64,000 nucleotides of DNA. Source: DATAEE01 sp963725145. Its GTDB lineage: Bacteria; Acidobacteriota; Vicinamibacteria; Vicinamibacterales; 2-12-FULL-66-21. Positions 8,781-17,471 of the stretch are shown here, in pieces (position 1 is the first letter of the stretch; every line of letters begins with the position of its first letter). The DNA is taken from contig CAVRXL010000013.1 of the NCBI GenBank assembly GCA_963725145.1, positions 1,426,001 to 1,490,000 on the forward strand, in the 5' to 3' direction. A model generated the notes under the pieces. The model saw only the letters and a program-made list of their open reading frames with translations, did no database searches and was not told the origin of the DNA. The translations under genes were made by a program, and so were the position numbers.

Positions 8781-9557
8781 ATGACCCGAGACGTCTGGCT
8801 CGCCGCGCACCCGTACCTTCAGCCGGTGGCGGACGTCCACACGCTCATCGAAGCCGCGGCAGCCGACATCTGTGTTCCTGCTGCGCCCATTCCCGACTGG
8901 GAAGACTACGCCGTCGACTTTCACGCGGGCGTGCCGCTGCTACGGAGCGCGAGGGCTGCGATCGACCTCTCCCGGCCGCAGGATGCCGTTCTCTCGCTGG
9001 TCAGGAAACTGGCTGCGTCCACGCTGCCCGCAACGCTTGCAGAGCAGTGCCGCGTCCTGGAAGCCGAGATGGTCTCCGCGACGGATTCGTTCTCGCCGAC
9101 GCACCCCGGACTGTTTCGCTACCTGGGATGGGCAGTCCTGGTTCGCTACCTGAGTCCCGTCGTGAGCGCGTTCGACACGTGGCGGGACGAGGAGCGCTGG
9201 CTTCGCAACTATTGCCCGGCGTGCGGCGAGCCGCCCGCGATGGCTCAGTTGGTTGGCAAGGACCCGGGCCGTTTGCGAAAGCTCTCCTGCGGCCGCTGCA
9301 GGACACGCTGGCGGTACCGCCGGACGGGTTGCCCGTTCTGCGACGGCCAGGACGAGCATCGCCTCGCGGTGGTGGCCGTCGAGGGCGAGGGGGGACTGCG
9401 AATCGACTACTGCGAGGCGTGCCGCGGCTATCTCAAAACCTATGACGGAGAGGGGAGCGAAAGCGTGTTTCTCGCCGACTGGACATCGCTCCATCTCGAT
9501 CTGATCGCCAGCGATCGTGGACTCAAGCGGCTCGCCGCATCCCTCTACGAACTCTAG
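8781..9557 (+). CDS. fdhE: Formate dehydrogenase accessory protein FdhE
   Basis: 258 residues with the FdhE pattern of four Cys pairs in the C-terminal half: CPACGEPP, CGRCRTRWRY, CPFCDGQDEH and YCEACRGYLKTY. FdhE is a cytoplasmic rubredoxin-like protein needed for maturation of exported formate dehydrogenases of the FdnG/FdoG type. It begins 4 bp after the membrane subunit gene, so it is almost certainly cotranscribed and translationally linked. Its presence supports the pathway assignment and that the operon is meant to be active. Confidence 0.93.
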   Translation: MTRDVWLAAHPYLQPVADVHTLIEAAAADICVPAAPIPDWEDYAVDFHAGVPLLRSARAAIDLSRPQDAVLSLVRKLAASTLPATLAEQCRVLEAEMVSATDSFSPTHPGLFRYLGWAVLVRYLSPVVSAFDTWRDEERWLRNYCPACGEPPAMAQLVGKDPGRLRKLSCGRCRTRWRYRRTGCPFCDGQDEHRLAVVAVEGEGGLRIDYCEACRGYLKTYDGEGSESVFLADWTSLHLDLIASDRGLKRLAASLYEL

Positions 9558-9597
9558 CCTTTGTATTTCGCCCTCACCAATTACGAGAGAGGACAGC

Positions 9598-10638
9598 ATG
9601 TGTACCTCGCTAACTGCCGCGGTCTACCGCAGGGTGATCAGCACCGTCTGCCTTGCCGGCTTCATAGGTGCAGCGGGCACGGCCTACGCGGCCCAGGACG
9701 TGGTGATCACGACCAGCGGTGACAGGCTCGTGGGCGAAATCAAGAGTGTCGCGAAGGACGTGCTGATCTTCGAGACGGATTATTCAGACGCCGATTTCAA
9801 GATCAAGTGGGAAAAGATCGCTTCGATTGAAAGCGATCGGCAGTTCATCGTGGAGACATTCGACGGAAAGCGTGTCTCGGGCTCATTGAAGCCGGACCCG
9901 GCGAAGAAGCCGGTCGTGCAGGTCGCCGAGACGACCGTGCAGTTGCCGGACGTGGCGGCGGCGCAGCCGTTCGAGCGGACGTTCTGGTCGCGGTTCGATG
10001 CGGGCCTGGACCTCGGCTACAGCATGACGCGCACCAACTCGGCAAAACAGCTCTCGCTCGGGACGAACCTCTCGTACCGGGACGCGGACCACGTCGATGT
10101 GCTGTTCGCCAACGTCTTCAGAAGCTCGCAGGAGAACGCACCGGAGACTCAGCGATGGGACCTCGGGAATGATTTCCGCCGCTTCCTGGGCAGCCGCTGG
10201 TACGTCAACACCACCCAGGATTTCCTGAACAGCGAGGAACAGGGCCTGGACCTGCGGACGACCATTGGCGGCGGAGGCGGGCGATACCTGCTGCGCTCGG
10301 CGTCGCAGTACCTGGCGCTCGGCGGAGGACTGGCGTGGACCAATGAGAACTACACGGACGCGACGCTGCCCTCGAAGAACTCGGCAGAGCTCTATCTAGG
10401 TACGGAGTTCATGACCGAGAAGCTGAAGATCACGGACCTCATCACGCGGTTCACCTACTATCCAAGCCTGACGATTTCCGATCGGTACCGGTTGGCGTAT
10501 CGGTTCGACCTGGACTTCAACCTGCCGGGAGACTGGTATTTCCGGATCGGGTTGTTCGACAACTACGACAGCAAGCCCCCGGAGGGGTTTTCCAACAACG
10601 ACTACGGGTGGTCGAACGCGTTCGGCTTCAAGTTCTGA
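9598..10638 (+). CDS. DUF481 (YdiY-like) outer-membrane barrel protein
   Basis: 346 residues. The signal peptide ends near TAYAAQ. A small domain (VVITTSGDRLVGEIKSV... WEKIASIES) resembles the SH3-like region found before DUF481. The beta-barrel follows (DLGYSMTRTNSAKQLSLG, alternating aromatic strands) and ends in GFKF, a C-terminal Phe typical of barrels. DUF481 members include salt-induced YdiY; function is unknown. ATG 9598 is preferred over an upstream in-frame start because GAGAGAGG precedes it and the signal peptide starts there. It is 40 bp downstream of fdhE and may be read through from it. Confidence 0.85.
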   Translation: MCTSLTAAVYRRVISTVCLAGFIGAAGTAYAAQDVVITTSGDRLVGEIKSVAKDVLIFETDYSDADFKIKWEKIASIESDRQFIVETFDGKRVSGSLKPDPAKKPVVQVAETTVQLPDVAAAQPFERTFWSRFDAGLDLGYSMTRTNSAKQLSLGTNLSYRDADHVDVLFANVFRSSQENAPETQRWDLGNDFRRFLGSRWYVNTTQDFLNSEEQGLDLRTTIGGGGGRYLLRSASQYLALGGGLAWTNENYTDATLPSKNSAELYLGTEFMTEKLKITDLITRFTYYPSLTISDRYRLAYRFDLDFNLPGDWYFRIGLFDNYDSKPPEGFSNNDYGWSNAFGFKF

Positions 10639-11044
10639 TTGCCGTCGTCCCAGTGTGATATAGATCCCACGCTGCGATCAGCCCGCTCCAGTTCGCGGAT
10701 ATTCCCCGTCAATGCGGCACGCCGTCGGTTCATGGCGCCTGGTGGCGGTCCTCGCCCCGACAAGTGCGGAGGGGTCGTCTCGATGCGGGTGATCTATTGG
10801 TTCCGGCTCGGCCACATCAAAGATCGAGATCGCAAGGCGAGCAGCGCCGTGCCGATCGAGTTCAGCCTCGCCGGCTTCCAGGGCTGGTGATCGGACTCGA
10901 CGACGGCACGTTCCACCCGATCACGTTCGCGTTCAAGTAAGTCATTCCTGACGGGGAGCGGCGGGGAAGTGGCATTCCCCGCCGCGGAACCCTGGAACCG
11001 AGTGACCCTAAGGCGGGGGGTGCCAGAGCTCGATACAGAGAAGC
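10639..11044 (+). other. 406-bp stretch without a confident gene
   Basis: No convincing gene. Around 10784-10940 a frame reads MRVIYWFRLGHIKDRDRKA... FSLAGFQG, and after a one-base shift LVIGLDDGTFHPITFAFK then TAA. This may be the tail of a broken gene whose start is lost. No recognised domain, repeat or terminator. Confidence 0.3.
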
Positions 11045-11602
11045 ATGCCCCTCGAGACGGCCCAGGTCGGCATCCCCGATCGATTCGAGATCCAGGAAAG
11101 CGGCGGGACGCTGAGAATTGAGTGGCGATGGCCGAGAATCGCGGCGTTGCCGATCGCGATATTCACCGTCGCGTGGGATGGCTTCCTGGTTTCCTGGTAT
11201 TCCGGCCTTTTGACGCAGGGCACTGTCCCTGTGACCATGTTGCTGTTTCCAGTTGCCCACGTTGCCGCCGGCCTGGTGCTTCCGTACCTGGCGCTGGCCT
11301 GCTTCCTCAACTACACCTACATCGAAGTGGGTGAGGGCACTCTCAGGGTCAGGCATCGGCCGCTCCCGTTTCCGGGAAAGAAGACGCTGAGCACCGGAGA
11401 CGTGCGTCAGCTTTTCTGTGTCGAGCGCAAAGGACGGCGGGGATCGGTGACCTACGATGTCATGGCGCAACTGGCATCGGGGCGGGAAACGCGGCTCGTT
11501 CCGGGCTTTTCGACCGAGCGGGAAGCTCGCTTCGTCGAGCAGCGCATCGAAAGCCGCCTCGGTCTCGCGGATCGCTCAGTATCTGGTGAGCTTCCGCGCT
11601 GA
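11045..11602 (+). CDS. Membrane protein of unknown function
   Basis: 185 residues. The N-terminal 25 residues are soluble, followed by two hydrophobic spans (IAALPIAIFTVAWDGFLVSW and MLLFPVAHVAAGLVLPYLAL) and a cytoplasmic beta-rich tail (TYIEVGEGTLRVRHRPLPF... RQLFCVERK). The arrangement of two helices plus a short-strand domain resembles bacterial PH-domain membrane proteins, but no family signature is certain. AGAGAAG precedes the ATG. It stands alone between a gene-poor stretch and the pilin gene. Confidence 0.6.
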   Translation: MPLETAQVGIPDRFEIQESGGTLRIEWRWPRIAALPIAIFTVAWDGFLVSWYSGLLTQGTVPVTMLLFPVAHVAAGLVLPYLALACFLNYTYIEVGEGTLRVRHRPLPFPGKKTLSTGDVRQLFCVERKGRRGSVTYDVMAQLASGRETRLVPGFSTEREARFVEQRIESRLGLADRSVSGELPR

Positions 11603-11834
11603 ACCCTACCCGTCTTCCCTGAGCGCAACCTGTTGATTTTTATTGGTTACTCGCCGTACGCAAGATCGTGATTGGGTGTCACTCAGTGGCAGTCGGACTG
11701 ACACTATTTGTCGATTTGGCGCGGGAATTCGGGCCTCACGACGAGCGGCGCCACTCGCGGCTTTCCTGGTCAATGTCTTTAGCGACGGTCTTTACAAGGT
11801 TGGCCAGGCGCACGTCAGCGCCCCCGATGACAGG
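11603..11834. other. Upstream part of the pilin leader region, no gene seen
   Basis: The gap to the pilin runs to 11914. Short open frames here lack start signals and family resemblance. The stretch has lower GC than its surroundings. The only recognisable element is the sigma-54-like promoter at 11835. Confidence 0.4.
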
Positions 11835-11850
11835 TGGCCCCTCCCTTGCC
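11835..11850 (+). promoter_or_regulatory. Sigma-54 type promoter of the pilin gene
   Basis: TGGCCCCTCCCTTGCC matches the -24/-12 pattern: GG at 11836-11837 and GC at 11848-11849 with 10 bases between, plus TGGC and TTGC boxes. Pilin genes of Pseudomonas, Myxococcus and Geobacter are sigma-54 dependent (established). Start of transcription is predicted near 11861, giving a leader of about 54 nt. Confidence 0.6.
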
Positions 11851-11914
11851 TAAGCAGGCGTGACACCGAGAAAACTTAAAACCCATTGAGAAGGAAAAGG
11901 GAGCGTTATCAGTA

Positions 11915-12403
11915 ATGCGTAATCAGAAGGGTTTCACGCTAATCGAGCTGCTGATCGTCGTGGCGATCATCGGCATCATCGCGGCGATCGCAGTGCCGGG
12001 GCTCCTCCGCGCCCGCATGTCGGGCAACGAGGCGTCGGCCATCGGATCGCTGCGCGCCGTGTCGTCGGGTGAAGCGGCTTACTCGAGCTCGTGCGGCAAC
12101 GGGGCTTACCAGGACGTCATGGCCAACATGGTCGGCTTCCTGTCGGCGGACCTCGCGGCGGCCGAGCCGGTGACCAAGAGCGGATACTCCGTCAACGTTG
12201 TGCCGAGCGGCGCGGGCGCCGGCCCGAACGACTGCGCGGGCAACGGGACCGTCGGCGCGGTGTTTGGCACCGCGGTGCCGGTGACGATCGGCTCGACCGG
12301 TCAGCGCTCCTTCGCGCTCGCGCGCGATGGATCCATCTGGCAGAACACGACGGGCGGAGTGATTCCTGACCCGCCTGTTGCTCCGTCGACGATCATCCAG
12401 TAA
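11915..12403 (+). CDS. Type IV pilin or pseudopilin
   Basis: 162 residues with the class III prepilin signal MRNQKG/FTLIELLIVVAIIG. Cleavage falls after Gly6, Glu5 of the mature protein is present, and a long hydrophobic helix follows. The globular domain has two Cys (SSSCGNGAY and NDCAGNG), probably a disulfide. It would be a subunit of a type IV pilus or a type II-like secretion pseudopilus; no other pilus genes are in the window. AAGGGAG precedes the ATG. The sigma-54-like promoter upstream and the strong terminator downstream show a monocistronic, well-expressed gene. Confidence 0.92.
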   Translation: MRNQKGFTLIELLIVVAIIGIIAAIAVPGLLRARMSGNEASAIGSLRAVSSGEAAYSSSCGNGAYQDVMANMVGFLSADLAAAEPVTKSGYSVNVVPSGAGAGPNDCAGNGTVGAVFGTAVPVTIGSTGQRSFALARDGSIWQNTTGGVIPDPPVAPSTIIQ

Positions 12404-12432
12404 GACACGAACTGAGCGGCCCGGACACTCTC

Positions 12433-12475
12433 AAGAGCGGAACGTCCCCGGACGTTCCGCTCTTTCTGTTTTAGA
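12433..12475 (+). terminator. Strong rho-independent terminator of the pilin gene
   Basis: A perfect 15-bp stem, 12433-12447 paired with 12450-12464 (core AGAGCGGAACGTCC), with a two-base loop (CC), followed by the T-rich tail TTCTGTTTT. It also lies just past the end of the convergent PQQ dehydrogenase gene. Confidence 0.9.
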
Positions 12476-12476
12476 C

Positions 12477-14477
12477 CTACTTCACGACTCGCAAATTCGC
12501 CGGCGCCGTCAGAATGGAGACGTAAGTGGCGGTGTACGTTCTGTTGGTCCCCGGCGTAGCGACCGTGTGAGTCGCGGCTCCGCCGTCGGACCACGAGGCA
12601 AATTGATACGTCGTGTTGCCCGAGGCCTGCGGCGAGACGACTCCCAGGGTGCGAAGGATTCCAACGACGCTCGTCACGTTCATGGGTGTCGTGACCGGTT
12701 GGCCGTCCAGCGTCACGCGAAGACCCGGTGGGGTCGTCCTCAGGCTGATGACGACGGTGTTCGGCAAGACGTCCCGCGAGGTCGTGGTCGAGAGCCCGCC
12801 CGAATCGGTCACGGTCAAGTAGACCCGATACCAGACGTTCGACGCGGTTTCTCCCGTGTTGGGGATCGCGAATGTACCACTCGTAATGCCGGTGGTGTCC
12901 GGCATGGCCGGATGCGTGTGGGTATCGTGGTGGAAGTCGATTCGCCACCGGAAGGCGCTCGCCGGGAGCGTTCCGTTCTCCGCGTCTGTGCCCGTCCCGG
13001 AGAACGACAGCGTGGTTCCGGCGGAGTATCGGCTCCCGGCCGCGGGACTCCCGATCGTGGCGACCGGTGGCGTGTTGGTCGTGACCGTCAGGACCGCCGA
13101 ATTGCTCGTCGCGGTGCCGAACGAATTGGTCACGCGGCACCGATAGGTCGAGCCGTTGTCCGCCATGACGGCCGGGGGCGTCGTGTACGAAGCTGACGTG
13201 GCGCCCGCGATGTCGGCGTTGTTCCTCTGCCACTGGTAAGAGAGCGGCGCCGTGCCGCTCGCCGCGACCGTAAAAGTGGCAGTGCCTCCGACCGGCACCG
13301 TCCGGTTCGCCGGCTGTTGCGTGATCTGCGGTGGCGTGTTCCCGCTCGGCTCAATCTTCTTGACGCTGCCCGTGCCGCGCTCGAGGTAGTACAGGGCCCC
13401 GTCCGGTCCAACCTTCAAGTCGACCGGAGCCAGGACCGACAGCGCAAACTGCGTTGGGGACGGGTTGGCGGGATCGATGTAGTAGATCCAGTCCGAGCAG
13501 AAGTCCGCAAAGAAGTACTTGCCGACGTACGAGGCCGGGAAGGTCGGGACGGACGGGTTGTAGAACGCGCCACCGGTGATGGCGCAGCCGGATGGCGTGC
13601 TGCCGCTGTGCCTGTAGCTGTAGACGGGGTTGGTGAAGTTCGGGAAGCTCGAAGGGTTGAAAGGGCCCTCGGTCGTCGGCCAGCCAAAATTCCGGCCGGC
13701 CTGCGCGTGGTCGATTTCTTCCCACGTCACCTCGCCTACGTCATTGACGAAGATCTGACCGGTACCGGGCTGAACGCTGAACGTAAACGGGTTGCGCAGC
13801 CCGAGGACCCAGATGAGCCGGTTCTTTCCCGTCGCAGTGCCGAAAAACGGATTGTCGGTTGGAATCTGCGCCGTCGGATCCGACACCGGGTTCATGCGGA
13901 TCATTTTTCCGAGCAGGTTGGTCAGCGTCTGCGCGTTGCTCGAGTTCGCGTTGTCGCCATGCGCCGCATACAGCATTCCATCAATGCCGAAGTGCATGGC
14001 GCCGCCGTTGTGATTGGTCGCGCCGCTCAGGTTGTCGAACTCGAGGAGGATGAGCTCACTACCCGGGACGGCCACGTCGCCGTTGGCCGTGAAGCGGCTG
14101 ATGCGGTTGTGAATCGATGGCGATGTGGCCGTGTAGAACACATACACGAACTGGTTCGTGGCGAAGTTCGGATCGAACGTCACGCCCAGGAGCCCGCGCT
14201 CGCCGGACGAACTGACGATCAGGCTGACGAAGGGCGTCGCGAGCAGCGCTCCGTTCTTGACGACGCGCAGCTGCCCGCCCTGTTGCGCCACGAACAGCCG
14301 CCCGTCGGGAGCGAACTGCATGGCCGTGGCATTCGACAGGCCGCTGACCACCAGCACGTCCTGGAACCCTGGCGGCAGGTTCGTCGCCGCCCGCGCCCGG
14401 TAGACGGGCCAGCAGGCGGCAATGGCCAGGGCAAGGCACAGACCAGCGATGATTCTTCTCGAAGGAGCGGTTGTCAT
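12477..14477 (-). CDS. PQQ-dependent sugar dehydrogenase with Ig-like C-terminal domains
   Basis: About 666 residues from ATG 14477. The signal sequence contains a lipobox (LAIAAC), suggesting a lipoprotein. A six-bladed propeller of the soluble glucose/aldose dehydrogenase family (GSDH) follows: GLSNATAMQFAPDGRLFVA, SGERGLLGVTFDP, HNGGAMHFGIDG, GLRNPFTFSV and GRNFGWPTTEGPF. After NTPPQITQQPANRTVPVGG comes an immunoglobulin-like domain, then a second beta-rich domain ending in repeats of the TYQFASWSDGG type. It would oxidise sugars in the periplasm or on the surface with PQQ. An in-frame ATG at 14513 is less likely. It converges on the pilin gene. Confidence 0.88.
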   Translation of the reverse strand: MTTAPSRRIIAGLCLALAIAACWPVYRARAATNLPPGFQDVLVVSGLSNATAMQFAPDGRLFVAQQGGQLRVVKNGALLATPFVSLIVSSSGERGLLGVTFDPNFATNQFVYVFYTATSPSIHNRISRFTANGDVAVPGSELILLEFDNLSGATNHNGGAMHFGIDGMLYAAHGDNANSSNAQTLTNLLGKMIRMNPVSDPTAQIPTDNPFFGTATGKNRLIWVLGLRNPFTFSVQPGTGQIFVNDVGEVTWEEIDHAQAGRNFGWPTTEGPFNPSSFPNFTNPVYSYRHSGSTPSGCAITGGAFYNPSVPTFPASYVGKYFFADFCSDWIYYIDPANPSPTQFALSVLAPVDLKVGPDGALYYLERGTGSVKKIEPSGNTPPQITQQPANRTVPVGGTATFTVAASGTAPLSYQWQRNNADIAGATSASYTTPPAVMADNGSTYRCRVTNSFGTATSNSAVLTVTTNTPPVATIGSPAAGSRYSAGTTLSFSGTGTDAENGTLPASAFRWRIDFHHDTHTHPAMPDTTGITSGTFAIPNTGETASNVWYRVYLTVTDSGGLSTTTSRDVLPNTVVISLRTTPPGLRVTLDGQPVTTPMNVTSVVGILRTLGVVSPQASGNTTYQFASWSDGGAATHTVATPGTNRTYTATYVSILTAPANLRVVK

Positions 14478-14599
14478 TTGGACGGCTGGGCGTTCTCGGG
14501 CCGCAAGATCCATACCGAGCGCGCCGGCGGGAATACGAGGATTTCCTCAGGGAATCGGTCTGCGAGATCGATTCGGCGCCGATCGCGACACTGAAGGTT

Positions 14600-15775
14600 T
14601 TACAGAACTGTACGATCTCCCTCCAGAAACCGTCGGATGTCGGAGATTCGAGCCTGCGCGTCCGCCTCGCCGATTTCGATGAGCCGCCGGATGTAATCGC
14701 GCTGGAACATCACGATGCTCAACATGTCGTTCGAGCGCGTCTCGCGCGTGCCGAAGCCGCGCGTGAGGAACCGGAACGCGCGCGGCAGATCGGGCTCGTA
14801 CGCGTTGGCCAGGCGTCCCAGATCCACTGACGGCCGCAGGACCAGCAGGTCGATGTGGCGCAACCCCTCGCGCTGTCCCTCGGGCAACCGCGCGATGAAG
14901 CGGTTGATCTGCTGCATGTTCAGGGCGTCGGCGTCGAGCTGATCGAGGAAGATCGCGTTATAGAGCACCCCCGCCACCTGCGCCGGCGGAGGATAGCCAA
15001 CAACTTCGGGCCGGTCCGCTTCCTCGCGCGAACGGGCGTAGCGGGTCGACACCGCGATGACTCGTCGCGCGCCGAGGTGGACCGCCGGTGACAGCGGCGC
15101 GGTGAGCCGGATGCCTCCATCCCCGTACCAGGCGCCGTCGACCTCAATCGCCGGGAAAAAGAAGGGAAGCGCAGACGACGCCATCACGTGGTCGACGCGG
15201 AGCACGCACCTGGCGCTCTTGCGCTGGGGCCGCTCCCACGTCTCGATCCGGCAGTCGTCGTGGGTCTGTACCCACGTGATCGATTGCCCGGTCGTGTAGC
15301 TCGACGCGGTCAGCGCGAGTGCCCGCAGCCACCCGGCCTTCAGGCTCCGCGCGATGCCGCGGATCTCGCCGGAGTTCGTCTCGAGCACGCGTTCGAGGAG
15401 GCCGCGGAGCGGCGCCGTGTCGACCATGCTTCGCGCGGGCGGCAGGGGAGAGTGCCCGGCGGACAGCAACCGTCCGCCCCACCGCAGCGTGCGCGACGCC
15501 AGGTCGCGCAAATCCACGCGGAAGACGTCGTCGATGCGTAAGTCGCTCCAGACCTTCGCGAGGTTCTCGACCTTTTCCGCGAATGGCTGTGGATGGGCCG
15601 CCAGATAGGCCGCGTTGATGCCGCCGGCCGACACTCCCGTCAGGATGTCCGGACTGAAGTCCGGAAACTCGCGCGCCAGCACGCGGAGAAAGCCGACCTG
15701 ATACGCGGCGCGGGAGCCGCCGCCGGTGAGGACGAGCGCCAGGGCGTGACGATTCGAAGACTGGCCTGCGCTCAT
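14600..15775 (-). CDS. Patatin-like phospholipase
   Basis: About 391 residues. The patatin fold is shown by the oxyanion motif LTGGGSRAAYQVGFL, the nucleophile elbow GVSAGG (Ser of the Ser-Asp dyad) and the catalytic Asp in DGG (GAWYGDGGIR). It would be a serine lipid acyl hydrolase; with no signal peptide it is likely cytoplasmic or membrane-associated. The ATG at 15775 overlaps the stop of the PilZ gene as ATGA, so translation is coupled, in the order CBM9-like, PilZ, patatin. Confidence 0.9.
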   Translation of the reverse strand: MSAGQSSNRHALALVLTGGGSRAAYQVGFLRVLAREFPDFSPDILTGVSAGGINAAYLAAHPQPFAEKVENLAKVWSDLRIDDVFRVDLRDLASRTLRWGGRLLSAGHSPLPPARSMVDTAPLRGLLERVLETNSGEIRGIARSLKAGWLRALALTASSYTTGQSITWVQTHDDCRIETWERPQRKSARCVLRVDHVMASSALPFFFPAIEVDGAWYGDGGIRLTAPLSPAVHLGARRVIAVSTRYARSREEADRPEVVGYPPPAQVAGVLYNAIFLDQLDADALNMQQINRFIARLPEGQREGLRHIDLLVLRPSVDLGRLANAYEPDLPRAFRFLTRGFGTRETRSNDMLSIVMFQRDYIRRLIEIGEADAQARISDIRRFLEGDRTVL

Positions 15776-16119
15776 GAGCTCCGGCTGGCGACCGTGGGCC
15801 GGCATCGCCTGAACACGATCGCGAACCCGGGCGATTGCCCCTCGACTTCCGCCAGCAGCCGGACGATCGCGCCGGCGCAGAAGGTCTCTCCGGCCAGCTC
15901 GCTTACGATGCCGGCCGGCAGGGTGAGGATGACGTCGACTTCGGCGCCGAGCGGCGGAGCCTGCGCGGCGCGAACGAGCACGCCCGAGCGGCTGATGTTC
16001 TCGGTCCAGCCTTCATACCAGGCGTCGCCGATGATGTGGTAGCGCACGGGCACGCGCAGGCTGGTCCGCTGAGGACGCGGCCGTTCGCCCGGCCTGGCGG
16101 AGCGTTCGGGGTCCGTCAT
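15772..16119 (-). CDS. PilZ-domain protein, putative c-di-GMP receptor
   Basis: 115 residues. An Arg-rich N-terminus (RPGERPRPQRTSLRVPVRY) provides the RxxxR-type site and GWTENISRSGVLVRA is the (D/N)xSxxG motif of PilZ. These residues bind cyclic-di-GMP in known members. There is no other domain. ATGA overlaps at both ends, with the CBM9-like gene upstream and the patatin gene downstream, fix the start and show tight coupling. It may regulate the phospholipase, which is inference from context. Confidence 0.88.
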   Translation of the reverse strand: MTDPERSARPGERPRPQRTSLRVPVRYHIIGDAWYEGWTENISRSGVLVRAAQAPPLGAEVDVILTLPAGIVSELAGETFCAGAIVRLLAEVEGQSPGFAIVFRRCRPTVASRSS

Positions 16120-16853
16120 CACCGGTCCGCGAAGAGGAGCTCGCCGAACCGCTCGTAGTCGTGGAAGTTCTTCTCGATGCGCGACCAGTACCAGTGCGTG
16201 CTGCGCCCGCCGTCGTGGTCCACACGGTAGAAGTTGGCGCGCCAGGTCGTGCCCGGCTTGGGCGGGACGTTCTGAAGGGGTTTCAGCAACGCGTAGGGGA
16301 TGAAGAATTCCGCGCGCCACCCCTGAATCGAAGCTGACGATTGCTTTGGCCCGCCGGTAACCGTGGTCGCCTTGCGCGTCAAGCGATCGCGTTCGTAGTG
16401 CCACGGGCGCCAGCCCAGGAACTGGCCGCCGAAGTTCGGCACGAGGATCGGAAGCTCGCGGCCGAGCGGAGAGATCTCGTACTCGAAGTACACGGGGTGC
16501 CGCTCGTCGGTCCACAGAAAGACCTCGAACACGTCTTCGTGCCAGAGGTCCATGAAGTCCTCGCTCATGGTCGCGGTCAGCGTTCGATCCGTGCCATCCA
16601 TTAAAAAGTACAAGCCGGTGCTCGAGTAGAGCACTTTGAATCGCGACTCGTACGGATGGCCGTCGGCCTGACGCTTGTTGAGCGTTGTCCAGTCCGTCCG
16701 GCGCCAGCTCTCGTGCTCGCCGGCGCCGGTGACTTCGAAATCGTCCGTGAGCTTCACCGAGAGCCGCGGGCGTTCGGCTTGGGCGTGATTCGGCATAGGC
16801 GTAGGCGGCAGCCAGGACAGGACGGGCACGACCGCGAGCCAGGCGTAGCGCAT
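16119..16853 (-). CDS. Secreted CBM9/DOMON-like carbohydrate-binding protein
   Basis: 244 residues with a signal peptide (AWLAVVPVLSWLPP... HAQA). The remainder resembles the family 9-like sugar-binding module found alone in many bacteria: SWRRTDWTTLNKRQADG, FKVLYSSTGLYFLMDG, LWHEDVFEVFLWTDE and YFEYEISPLGREL. It probably binds a carbohydrate or heme-like ligand outside the cell. Its stop overlaps the PilZ start (ATGA). Reverse-strand TAGAAT lies 9 nt before the ATG, so the mRNA leader may be almost absent. Confidence 0.82.
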   Translation of the reverse strand: MRYAWLAVVPVLSWLPPTPMPNHAQAERPRLSVKLTDDFEVTGAGEHESWRRTDWTTLNKRQADGHPYESRFKVLYSSTGLYFLMDGTDRTLTATMSEDFMDLWHEDVFEVFLWTDERHPVYFEYEISPLGRELPILVPNFGGQFLGWRPWHYERDRLTRKATTVTGGPKQSSASIQGWRAEFFIPYALLKPLQNVPPKPGTTWRANFYRVDHDGGRSTHWYWSRIEKNFHDYERFGELLFADR

Positions 16854-16899
16854 GTTTGACCAATTCTACCCGTCCCGGGCAATCATGTAGTTCCGTAGC

Positions 16900-17409
16900 G
16901 TGAATACTCCTTCCAGGATCCTGCTCTTTGCGATCTGCAGCCTGGCATCGACCTCGGGCTGCGCGGACAGGCCATCGATTGACGACCGTCGGTCCCCTCG
17001 CGAATCGATCACGGCTCTCGATTGCACGCCCGATCAGAAGAGCGCGCTCGAGCGGGCGTTCGAAGGTATCTGCAAGGCGGTCGCACAGGCGAACGGTCCG
17101 TGCCAGCAGGTGCTCGAGGAGCACGGCGTCCTCGAATCCTTCCAGAGGCAGTGCGGACGCGGTCTGACGGTGCGGTGCAGGGAACCACTGTGCGGCCAGT
17201 ACATCCCAAAGCGGGTCGCCTTCTACACCGACGACGGCACGATCGAGATCGGGCTGGGAGGACTCGCCGGCGGCAAGGGGTGCGGCGGATACGAGCGCCC
17301 GATGGACGGCCCGGCCCACACCCTGACCCATGAGATGGCGCACGCCGCGCATCTAGTGACCGACGGCCCCGCCGAGCGCGTGGCCTACGCGTGCAGGGCA
17401 AGCCGGTAG
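16900..17409 (+). CDS. Putative secreted protease-like protein with HEMAH motif
   Basis: 169 residues from a GTG start. The N-terminal signal (ILLFAICSLASTSGC) ends in a Cys that could be lipidated, although the lipobox is weak. The C-terminus carries HEMAHAAHLVTDGPAE, a HExxH zinc-protease signature with a Glu 11 residues beyond, and several Cys (CREPLCGQ, GGKGCGGY, YACRAS) that could form disulfides. At under 150 mature residues it is small for a metalloprotease; it could be a minimal or inactive member. The family is not recognised. It is divergent from the CBM9-like gene. Confidence 0.6.
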   Translation: MNTPSRILLFAICSLASTSGCADRPSIDDRRSPRESITALDCTPDQKSALERAFEGICKAVAQANGPCQQVLEEHGVLESFQRQCGRGLTVRCREPLCGQYIPKRVAFYTDDGTIEIGLGGLAGGKGCGGYERPMDGPAHTLTHEMAHAAHLVTDGPAERVAYACRASR

Positions 17410-17471
17410 GGAACGCTGGCAACCTTCCGACCGTGGGGCCCGTAAATACCTGAAATGGGAATGAGGCATCC

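Noticed and set aside
5797..8784. Long second-frame reading on the same strand across fdnG and the next gene
   Set aside because: It overlaps two well-supported genes in another phase and has no domain signature.
13317..14594. Open frame antisense to the PQQ sugar dehydrogenase
   Set aside because: The reverse strand carries a complete propeller enzyme with signal peptide; the forward frame is a shadow.
15772..17352. A single 526-residue reverse frame covering PilZ and beyond
   Set aside because: Only the last 115 residues are PilZ; the upstream part is out of phase with the CBM9-like gene and shadow-like.
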